Source: a virus
Reading direction: 5' to 3' (one strand)
Length of the DNA stretch: 62,140 bases
IMG/VR virus record: IMGVR_UViG_3300031851_000023
Coordinates: 1-62,140 of that record
A program made the position numbers and the translations under genes. Shown piece after piece: positions 30,774 through 41,200 of this stretch; the first letter of the stretch is position 1, and each line of letters starts with the position of its first letter. The notes under the pieces were generated by a model. It did no database searches, was not told the DNA's origin, and saw only the letters and a program-made list of their open reading frames with translations.

Positions 30774-33700
30774 TTACTTGAGGGCGTGTGTGACTACAGT
30801 AAATTCTACGGAACTACCAACTAAATGATCATTGGTTAAAGTTACAGTTGCACGTACTTCATTTTCATCAGTAAAATCAAATGTAGTTGTGAAACCATCC
30901 TGAGAACTATTTAGACCACCGTATTCGTTATTGTAAATGTCGGTAGTGCTTTTATTGATAATTCCATATTCCATCATCGACTTATTTCCTGTTGCAGTAT
31001 TCTTTGAAAGAATTGTACAACGGCAACCATTAGCAGTAACTGTACTGTAAAGAACAGCACTTCCAATTTCAGATGAACCTTTGACTAAAGTAATTTTTTT
31101 AGTTGAAATTATATAATCTGCTAATTCAAATTCTTTTAGTTCAGAATCAAAAATTTTAACACCATCATACACTCCAGTACCAAATCCAATATTATAAAAA
31201 ATATCACCAGTGTCTTGGAATCTTAAAATTGGATCGACATTTAATCCAGATGATAGACCTAACTCTAATGCTGGTTTATTACTATGAATAAATGTTTTTG
31301 TCGTATCAGTGTTATCAATAGTTGTTGATGCATTATCAAGTGTTAGAAGAGATGAAGTTAGTTCAAACTCATTACTGGTTACAGATCTGATAGTATCAAC
31401 TGTGTCAAAATCAAGTGCTGTTGCTGTGAGTCTTAACGTATTGTTATTGTCATTATAAAAATATAAAATATTTTCATTTGATCCTGGAGAAAGTTCTGGT
31501 ATAATATAAGTATTCTGATCAACGTCTTTGACGCCACCAAGAGAACCCCAGTTGACTCCATCATAACCTTCAAACTGAAGAGCAGATGTATTGAAACGAA
31601 CAGAACCCTGATCAGGTGATCCCCTATCAGCATCCGCTCCAGATGGAAGAACCAGTGTTGTATTAGTATCAATTTTTACTTTTTTGCCACTGTTTGGCGC
31701 TATTAAAATATCACTGATAACAGAAGAGATTATATTTTCTGAAAGTTTTAAGTCATTGTTAATGACAATAGGACTAGAACCTGTTGGATCAATTCTAACC
31801 TCTTCAATATCTTCAAATACAATAGGTGCTACAGCTAATTGACTATAAACTAGTGTGGCATTGCCATTTAAAAAATTGCTTCCTGATATATCAACTGGAG
31901 GTGATCCTGGTCCGCCTGTAGTACCGTCTACAATAACTTCGTATAAGTTGTTCTTCCACTTTAAATAATCTCCAGCAACAACAGGAGTATTTGCATTCCA
32001 GTTAACAAAATTTGGCGCTGACGTATTAACAGAACTTTGCTTCTTCACATTCACAAATTCTAAAGAATTTGGTGTAACGTTTATAGTGTTAATATCATCA
32101 TTAATAAAATATAAAGTATTGTCGTTTGCGCCAACAGTTTCTTCTGCTTTAATATAGGTGTTACCGTCTTGGTCTCTAACACCTCCAAGAGAAGACCATG
32201 CAGTTGTTGTTGCGTTATAACCTTCATACTGCTGACTTTCTGTATTGAATCGGATCGATCCATTTTCAGCTAATAATGTTGGTCTCTCTGCTGTAGTACC
32301 AAAAGGAATATTTAAAGATGTAGTTGTTGGAATTTTTACTACTTGATCTACTGCTGGTATAATATTAATATCAAAACCAGCTTTTGATGAAATCGTATCT
32401 TCTTCTAAATGTAATTTTTCGTTAAATTCTGCGTAAGAAGATGTTTTAAAATATCCAGCACTATCGATGTTACCATCAGTATCGATAGTAATTTTATCTT
32501 TAAACGCAATATCTGTGGAAGTTATAATTAAAGAATCTATAGCAGTAATTGTAACATCTGTAGCAGAAGTAATTTCTGGTACATTAATATCTGTTGCTAT
32601 GATGCTATCGGCAGTTAAAGTTCCGGTGAGAGTTTGATCTACTGTATTAACTTGAGAACTTACTAGTGTAGGAATTGATACAGTTGAATTTTCTACATCT
32701 GTGTTGAAAATATTTGATGATGTTACGCTAATTACATTAAGTAATAAACCAGAACCAAATGTTCTTGGATTGTTAGCATCAATAGTAATTGATGCTTCTT
32801 GGTTATCTACCCCACCCATGTTTTGGTGGTTAGTACAATAATAATATAATGGACTAGGGGTATTTTCTGTAACACTAATAGTTAAATCTGTTCCTACTCT
32901 AGTTACACCTTCTGTATATTCACCGCCTGTAAAGGTTGCGCTAATTGCTCCAGTAACTGTGGCATTTCCCGATAATGTAATTTGAGTTGGTCCATCTACA
33001 CTAACAACAATTAAAGAATCTGGAATAGATCCAGCACCTTCAGTAGTCACTAGCATTCCTGCTAAAATACCTGTAGTGGAATTTAGCGTCATAACTGGAG
33101 ATGCTGCAGTTACTGACCCAGTTACCGCAGATACTAAACTTGGGGAATATATTCCATCTCTAAATGCACTTAATGTAAATGGGTGATCAGATGGATATGA
33201 AATTACAATCGTATCTCCAACATAAAAAGTTAGATTTGGTGTTGTAACTCCACCAATTTGATATCTATTTTCAGAAGTGGCAGCACTGATTGGATACGCA
33301 TTTGAACCATCTTTTACCAAACTTGTGGATTGAAATTGTCCACCATCAGCAACAACTATAGAAGTAATATTTGAACCATCGTCAATAACTGACAATACAT
33401 CAACTAATGTTCCGTCACTTGATACACTTGTTACAGTTGCTACAGTATTTCCACTGGCACCAATAGAAGCGCCACTAAATGTTACCGTATCATTTGCCTG
33501 GTAATTGTATCCTCCATCATCTGGGGTTATAGTAGCAGAGATTACTTCACCATTTTCGTCAAAAGAAATATCAAATAATCCTCCAACACCATTTCCTGAT
33601 GTTGAAGTTGGTGATATATTTGATAGTGAACTATCAGCAGTTCCTCCAGTAGAAGCAGTTGTAACTTCTGTATCTCCAATTACTCCTCCTTGTATTTGAA

Positions 33701-35075
33701 CTTGATCTGATGTAGTTAACGCACCGAGAGAAATTGCTGGATTGAAAGTTAATGATTCTACCGAAACACTAGTTGCAGTATAACTAATATTTTGAATTAA
33801 GTTTGCTGGATTTGTAGATAAAATATCACCTACAGCATATCCAACTCCACCATCTGTTATAGTAACTGAGCTAACAGATCCTAACGATGAAATCGTATAT
33901 ACAAGATTTGGTGATGGTTGTCCATACGGGGGAGTTATAGTTACTGTAATGGATCCAGCAGTTGTTGGAGTATCAGATAAAGTTAAAATGTAATCTCCAC
34001 TGTCTCCATCAATACTTAAGCTAATTGTTGTATTAGCAGCAAGAACAGCAGTTCCACCAGTTTTTGTTATAGTAGAACCGCCAACAAATTGATTATATTG
34101 TGCTTCTGTTATAACAATTATAGTAGATGGTTCTCCTTCTTCGGTAGCAATTGTTAATGAAACCCCAGTTACTTCTGTCTTAAGACTGAGAGTTTCTCCT
34201 ACCAGATATCCACTTCCTTTAGAAGAGAAAACTAGAGTACTTGTGTCAATACTACTCGGATTATTTGAAATAACAAATGTTGCTCCACTTCCTCCACTTG
34301 TTTGAGTGATGTCATTTTCATCAATATATGACATCGTGCTGTTATCTGGAGAGAGCACATCTCCATTTAAATATCCAGAACCAGATTGTGAAATTGTAAT
34401 TTCCGTGACAGATCCTGAACTGTCTACAACTACGGTTGCTACAGCTCCTGAACCATTTCCTCCAGTAAGACTTACATCATCATAACTATTTTCTTCATAT
34501 CCGCTTCCGGCATTACTTACAGATCCTTCAATATTTGGAACTGTGAAATTAATTGATGTAGAGTTTTCTGGAGCAGACCCACCAGTAAGTGTAGCACCAA
34601 AATACTGACCAGATGTTAATCCCGAAGCGTTTGTAGTTACTGAACCCAAAAATGCTTCTACTACAATTGTAGATTCTGATCCACTACCACTGCCACCAGA
34701 AAGAGGAACTTCTGTATATGATCCTGCTCCGTACCCACTTCCTGCAGTAGAAATTTGAGTTCCTGTAGTATCTAATTCATTTTTAATGACATATAAGTCA
34801 TTATACGCACTAACTTGAGAACTTGAATATTCAAAGATCTTTCTTGATCCAGAAACAAAAGAAAGAATATTTAAATCTGACTTAAATAAACCAAGAGAAT
34901 TATCGCTTATAAAAGATAATGATGGTATATTTTTAGATCCATCTCCAAGTTTTAAATTTCCTGTGGATAAATCGGAACCACCAGCGGCAATGTTGAATAC
35001 TTGAGATCCAATATCATTAATTTTATTCCTTTGTTGTTCAAAGGTATCTGTTCTAGCGACATTAATTGCTGGCAT
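30774..35075 (-). CDS. Large tail/baseplate protein with cupredoxin-like domain, 1433 aa
   Basis: The N-terminus MPAINVARTDTFEQQRNKIN with FNIAAGGSDLSTGNLKLGDG is a familiar cyanophage structural opening and loosely recalls the N-termini of T4 gp9/gp10 (I-N-x-x-F pattern). Residues ~110-250 hold GSGY-type beta units. Near 610-755 lies a cupredoxin-like region: H631 in SDHPFTLSAF, then C747, H750 and M753 in YYYCTNHQNMGG, with about 70 foreign residues between. The second half contains two similar ~150-aa blocks (RFNTESQQYEGY and RFNTSALQFEGYDG) followed by a C-terminal beta domain. It is probably a baseplate or short-fibre component. The start overlaps the preceding 68-aa gene. Confidence 0.75.
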   Translation of the reverse strand: MPAINVARTDTFEQQRNKINDIGSQVFNIAAGGSDLSTGNLKLGDGSKNIPSLSFISDNSLGLFKSDLNILSFVSGSRKIFEYSSSQVSAYNDLYVIKNELDTTGTQISTAGSGYGAGSYTEVPLSGGSGSGSESTIVVEAFLGSVTTNASGLTSGQYFGATLTGGSAPENSTSINFTVPNIEGSVSNAGSGYEENSYDDVSLTGGNGSGAVATVVVDSSGSVTEITISQSGSGYLNGDVLSPDNSTMSYIDENDITQTSGGSGATFVISNNPSSIDTSTLVFSSKGSGYLVGETLSLKTEVTGVSLTIATEEGEPSTIIVITEAQYNQFVGGSTITKTGGTAVLAANTTISLSIDGDSGDYILTLSDTPTTAGSITVTITPPYGQPSPNLVYTISSLGSVSSVTITDGGVGYAVGDILSTNPANLIQNISYTATSVSVESLTFNPAISLGALTTSDQVQIQGGVIGDTEVTTASTGGTADSSLSNISPTSTSGNGVGGLFDISFDENGEVISATITPDDGGYNYQANDTVTFSGASIGASGNTVATVTSVSSDGTLVDVLSVIDDGSNITSIVVADGGQFQSTSLVKDGSNAYPISAATSENRYQIGGVTTPNLTFYVGDTIVISYPSDHPFTLSAFRDGIYSPSLVSAVTGSVTAASPVMTLNSTTGILAGMLVTTEGAGSIPDSLIVVSVDGPTQITLSGNATVTGAISATFTGGEYTEGVTRVGTDLTISVTENTPSPLYYYCTNHQNMGGVDNQEASITIDANNPRTFGSGLLLNVISVTSSNIFNTDVENSTVSIPTLVSSQVNTVDQTLTGTLTADSIIATDINVPEITSATDVTITAIDSLIITSTDIAFKDKITIDTDGNIDSAGYFKTSSYAEFNEKLHLEEDTISSKAGFDINIIPAVDQVVKIPTTTSLNIPFGTTAERPTLLAENGSIRFNTESQQYEGYNATTTAWSSLGGVRDQDGNTYIKAEETVGANDNTLYFINDDINTINVTPNSLEFVNVKKQSSVNTSAPNFVNWNANTPVVAGDYLKWKNNLYEVIVDGTTGGPGSPPVDISGSNFLNGNATLVYSQLAVAPIVFEDIEEVRIDPTGSSPIVINNDLKLSENIISSVISDILIAPNSGKKVKIDTNTTLVLPSGADADRGSPDQGSVRFNTSALQFEGYDGVNWGSLGGVKDVDQNTYIIPELSPGSNENILYFYNDNNNTLRLTATALDFDTVDTIRSVTSNEFELTSSLLTLDNASTTIDNTDTTKTFIHSNKPALELGLSSGLNVDPILRFQDTGDIFYNIGFGTGVYDGVKIFDSELKEFELADYIISTKKITLVKGSSEIGSAVLYSTVTANGCRCTILSKNTATGNKSMMEYGIINKSTTDIYNNEYGGLNSSQDGFTTTFDFTDENEVRATVTLTNDHLVGSSVEFTVVTHALK

Positions 35076-35268
35076 TTTTTATTAGCTCTCTAAGTAGGGA
35101 TTTGATTTCAGAGACTTCATCCTTCAACATATTTATGTCTTCTAACGCGGAACCAAGGTGTTTTGATTTGCGTCTAGATTCTATGGCAGAATCGTCCAAA
35201 CTGATGATGGCACCTGTGGTCTCATCTCTGACGAGACCATCATGACCTTCTACTTTAATATAACTCAT
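35062..35268 (-). CDS. Small coiled-coil virion-associated protein
   Basis: A 68-aa protein starting MSYIKVEGHDGLVRDETTGA, with a helical C-terminal half of heptad type (LEDINMLKDEVSEIKSLLRE). The N-terminal V-R-D-x-x-T-G-A-I-I segment is a short beta hairpin. It is encoded between two giant structural genes, overlapping the downstream one by 14 bases and nine bases after the upstream one. A small adaptor or oligomerisation factor is plausible. Confidence 0.65.
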   Translation of the reverse strand: MSYIKVEGHDGLVRDETTGAIISLDDSAIESRRKSKHLGSALEDINMLKDEVSEIKSLLRELIKNASN

Positions 35269-35277
35269 ATGCGGAAA

Positions 35278-38200
35278 TTAGAATGCTGCTACTGCTCGAA
35301 TGTCTTGAATCTTGGGAACAAATGATGGATCGACTCCTTTCATAATAATTTTAACCGCAAAGGATGAGAACTCTGGGAGATTTGACACACTGTAAGTAAT
35401 ATCCTGATAAGATGATTGTTTTTCTACTATCGAAGAAATTGTATTTTCTGGAGTAGCAATCACTAGTGAATCTGGAGATCCATCTTCATTAAAGTATGTC
35501 CAATTAACATCTTCAAAGTTTTCTTGACTCGAAGATTTTTTAAATTTGTAAAGAACTTGAACATCATTAATATCCTTAGAATTTAATGTCAAGTGAACAT
35601 CAATAGCAGTTGCTGGATTGTTAATTACAACTTCCTTTGTAACATATTTTGCTACAGTAGAACTGTTCTTAGAAGTATTGTCGGAAACATATGTTATTCC
35701 GTTGGCATAAGTTATTGCTTTAATTTCCAAGAATCTTGCTTCATCATCTACTTGATTCGGATACTTCAAGAAGTCTCCTACTCTAAAGATATCGGCAAGT
35801 TGATCATTCACATCAGAATTTCTATTGAATATTAAATTGTCAGTAATTCTTCCTGTGAAATCATCTGCTAGTGGTTGTGTGTCGTTTCTAACTTCTAGTT
35901 TCTGAGTCTTGTTATTCCAAATAACCGCACTTCCAGTAATAATATTATCATACGATTCTAGAATTACGGATGGATTTCTTGCAACCATAGTTGCTGAATC
36001 TGGAATATCAAGGAATACTTCAACTGGGTTTGTAGAAATAGTAGCAGCTGGTACAACTACACCATTAACAGTTTCAATTAACGTTGGTTGATTTCCTAAC
36101 GTAACTCTTTCTCCTCTCTTGAAGAACTGACTTGTCTTGAGTCTCACCCAAACTGTAGAACCTTCAACTTTAGCAATAGTGCCAACTGCTTTTGAAGTAT
36201 ATCCTTCAATAGCTTGATTGTTTTGGATTTGACTGCCACTAGTATTTCCTATATTAAACTTATAGATCGGGTAGAACTCAATAATTTGATCTCTTCTTCC
36301 ATATCTATCTTCTTGTCCAGTAGCAGATTCGATTCTGTTTGATACAGTTTTGACACTTGCCGTAGAAAGATCAACTACTGGAGAAAGATAAGAAACGGTA
36401 GATGAAAGAGATAACTTATACGTTAATGAAGTAACATTATTCAATGTTTCATTAATATCAGAAGCAATAAACTTTTGATTTGTAAAATAATGTGGTTCAT
36501 TCAAAAATGTCTTTTCATAATCTGTTTGGGAATATGATGTATAATTATTGGTCAGGGAATCCACAGGAACAACATTTGTTGTTTTAATCGAAGAACTCAA
36601 CTTAGTTCCACTAAATGATAAACATTGAATTTGTGGATATAAAATTTCATATTTTCTATTGTAAGTAGCATACACTACTTCACCACCACCTTCAATGTTT
36701 CCAGAAGCAGCAATATTTGATGTGATATTATAAGTGTCAATTCCACTATTTGTAATTTGGAATAACTTGCTATTTAAAACATCAGAAGTTACACCGCCAG
36801 TTTCGACAGCACCTTTGAAGAAAACATAAGAAGATCCAGAAGTTTCAAATCCATTATCTCTATGTGATACTTGAATAATGTTGTTGTTGTTTCTAAAGAG
36901 TTTTGAAGTCGCGTTTGTGTTAGATGTAGCGTTAGTATTGAATGGGTTCTTGGCCAACAATTCGTAACCTAAAGATTCATTTGTTAATATCAACTCTGCA
37001 GTTTTAGCGATATTAAATTCTGCTCTGTATAGAGTAAATTTGACATCTTCAAAATTATCTTCTGTCCAGTTATCTACATTTTGTGATCTGTATACTGAAC
37101 CGAGAGAAGGTTGTGTCGTAATAACAGTACTTGTGGCGACATCAACTTCCCCAAGTCTAGATACCCAAAGTTCATAATCAGTTGAGTCAGTTTCAATTGC
37201 CATAGCATACTCGGTATCATTCTGTAGATATACCGGATGCTCAAATTCAAAATGTGATGGAACAGTAGAATCTGTGAGACCGCTCTGGTCCACTGCTACG
37301 CCCATTCTAACAGCAGGACTATCAATCTCTATCTCAGTTTCAATTGTCGCTCCTCCAGCGCCGTTACCGATGCCTTTGATGACTACAGATGGTGGTTCTG
37401 TATATCCAAATCCATTCAAACTAATTTCTGTATTATAAAGTTTGCCATCGGATACCTCCACACCAGCAGTAGCAACAGATCCACCAGGAAGTTGTGGACT
37501 TTCAATAGTTAAAATTGCGTTGGTGTAATTTTGACCAGTAGATGTAATTCTAATATTTGAAACCTTGCCACTATCTTTAGCAACAGTCAGAACGCCAGAT
37601 TCTCCCTCAGTGTTGTTTCTGAGAGTTACTGACGGAACTGAAAGTTGCTCGTTTTGATTAAACGAACGACCATTATGGTTACTTAAAACGAGAGTATATA
37701 CTTGCTCATTTGTTAATAAGAATCTACCAGAAGAAGATGGAACTAAATCAACACCATTCTTGTCAATAATTTTTTCAACTGGACCACTTGCAGCAGAAGT
37801 AGTTCCCGTTACATTTTCACCTTTAGTAATATAAACATTTCCATTTGTGAAAAATTTGATATACGTAAATGGAGATAGGATTTTTTCTGTTCCAGGAATA
37901 ATATTTTTACCTGGTTTGTCCGAATCTACATTAGTTAAGTATACTTTGACAGGAACCTTATTGCTTTTTTTGCTGAAGTAAAGATCGATACCTGTGGTAA
38001 ATACTCCACCATCATAGTTTTCAATTTTAAACGTTTGAGCAAGTGGATTTGGTCTTACTGGATTGTCGGTATTGCTATCAACAAACTGAACACCTTCATT
38101 TGCCTTAAAGAAAGATGGTTTAGTGGAAATAACACTGACAGGATTTTCTGGTAGAATACCAGTAGCATAGTACTTAACTTCAGCATACGTAGATACTGTT

Positions 38201-41200
38201 AGTTTATCAGCATCGCTATCGCTCGAAGTAAATCTAAACGTTTTAACTCCTGTTGTAACTCTTATTTCTTCAGATTCTGTATCGTAATCAACCGTATCAA
38301 CATCGCCACTCCATGTAGCATTTTGTCTAGGAGCAAAACCTGCAGGTAATAAAATTAATCCACTAGCATTGCCGTCATTGTCTGTGGTTACAGTGCCATT
38401 AAAAGCTGACAATGAATTACCAGCGATGCCAGTAAATCTAAGATCTGGATTTACCCAACGACTAATATCTCTACCCTCTAAGAATACCGAAATATTGGTA
38501 TTTGGTTTTAGTCTGCTAATTACAAACTTAACTGGTTGACTTCTGGCAAAGAATTGTAATGATGTGGATACAGAGTTACCTCTAACAATAGAAGATTGTA
38601 CTCCTTTAGCAACATCATTGTTCTGTGGACTAATGTTTGAAGAACTTGAAATAGAAGCATTACTTACAGAAGACTGAGATTCCAAGGAATTAATCTGTCC
38701 CAGAGAATTAATAGATGTAAATGACGGAGAAGATCCGACCCAGTTAACAACAAAAGAATTGTATAAACTTGAGAAACTTTCTCTTACATCTTGCTTGGCA
38801 ATAAAAATTTTATACAGATCAGTATTTGTGTCTACCACGAGGGGTTCTACTGATTGATCATACCATTGATCAATATTTGGAGATACAGTAGCATCACCAA
38901 CATATTGTAAAACAACAAATGGGTTTGGATTTAGTGTTTTTGAAGCAAAACTATTACCCAATAAATTTAAACTGGTATAAGGTAGTGTAATAATATCACC
39001 AGATTTTTTATAACCAGAAACAAATCTTTGATCTTCTCTAGTATTAACTTCTTTTAGGAAAAGAGAATCTTCTTTAGATTGTGGACGCAAGACTGATTGT
39101 TGTGAATCAACAGCACATTGATAATCAAGCGATATAAGATTTCCTGACTTGTGAGATTCAAAATTATCAACTAAGAAACCTGATTTAAATCTGTCTAAAC
39201 CTATTTCATCTTTTACTTGCATGTTTAGAGCTTGCTGCTCTAGAATGCTTAGTGTGGTATAATACTCAAGACGCTCAATACGCTTCTCTAGTTTGCCGAT
39301 GTCACGCATCGTATAGCGGCGATTATCAACAGAAGTAATTCTTACATCTTTGCTAGTTTGCGTAAATGCGGGAATGTAAGCATAAAATAAAGCAATCGCA
39401 TCATCAATTGGATCTGGTTTGGTTGGATTCAGTGAAGAATTTCCTTCTTTTACAATAAAGTTTCCATTTTTGTTTAAGAAAATTCCATCAATTCTATCAA
39501 GATACTGTACTTGACTAAAAGACATTGTATATTCTAAACCAAGATCTGGAGCTGGTGTAGCAGCAATTACAGATCCTACTCCGGCAAACTTACCTATACT
39601 TTCAGAAAGAGAAGACTGATCTTGGAAACCAGCAATAAATGATGTAGAATCAACTTTAGGTCTGAAGTCTAACAAATTTTTCAGATTTACAATGCCATAT
39701 ACAGAAGAATTAAAAGAAGGAATAAGATCTTCAGTTACACCTGCTTCATGAATATAACTATCAATTGTACAGAAATCTCCTTGTGATTGTTCAAAGTAAT
39801 CGAAAGCAATTACAAGTTGACCTGTAGTTTGTTCTTTACCTGGTTTTAATACAATACGAGAAACATCATATACAGTATCTCTCTGACCATTGTCAAACGT
39901 AAATCTATCAGTTACATCTATTCCAGAAATTAATTTTCCTGAAGTGTCAACAGTTGGTGGTTGTGTTGCACTACCTTCGTAGACATATTTTAGTTTGTAG
40001 GCATCTGAATACGAAATAGTTTCGACAACATCACTATCGTAATTGGTTCCTCTAAACGGGATTACACGATCTCCAGAAGAAGTAACAACAATTCTTCTAT
40101 TTTCGATAGAAGTTTTTAATCTAGGTTTAGCATTTGAAACTTCTAAAGTTGCGGATAGTTTTAATTTAGGGAATGTGCCATTTACTGGAATAGTTCCAAA
40201 GTATGTTGTCGGTAGATTGAGACTAATACTACCAGATGTCAGTCCACTTGCTGTATCAGTTGCAGAACTAATGTCTACAGAATCTACATCAACGTAAACG
40301 ATATCACCTTTACTAATATTTGGAGCATCACCTGGATCTAATACTGTAATAATATAATTCTCTTCAGTAAAAGTAGCAAACCTTTGTGTGCCAAATGGCA
40401 ACTGAGCAGCAAAGGTAATTGTGCCACCAGAAGTAGACGCTGTAGTTACAAAATCTCTACGGAAAAAATACTTGATATTTGTTTGTTCTGGTGTGCTAGA
40501 AACTTTTTTAATTTGATTGCTTCCTGTTGGGAATAGTAAAGTTCCTAAGTTAGCATTTTCCACCCTTGGACGTAATCTAACAATACTAGTATTAGTTACA
40601 TTGCCGGGAAGAACCGTGTCCATGTATACTCTAGACTTAGCAGATCCTTGTCTTTGAGTAGCATATTGTACAACAGCACGAACTAATGTATTGCTCTCAT
40701 CAGAAAACTGAATAACATCTCCTTGCTGTAGTAAAATACTTGCATCAGCATTAAAACTAGTAGATTCTATAAAGTTGTAACCTTTAGAACCGAAGAAAGT
40801 AAAATCGGTTACTGATTTAATTTCAGCATATGATTGATCATCTGTAACTAAGTCTGCGGTAAAAATATTAGCATTACCAGATCCATATTGTGATGTTACA
40901 GATTTTACATTTTGTGGTGTATAAGTTGTTACAGCATTTCTAGTTAAGACAGGTAGAATAACAGCACTAACACTAGGGTTAGCAGCTCCTTCTGGTTGCT
41001 TAACAGACACTGATGGTGGTTGAGAATACTCTATAGATAGAGCAGACTTATTATTAATTTGAATTGTGTAGAACGAACCGTTTGTTAAACGCATCAATTC
41101 TGCTGCAGCAGCATCGTATTCTACGCCATTAATAACAATAGTAGAACCATCAGCATATCCAAGACCACGATTAACTACAATAAATTTAGAAATTGTGTTA

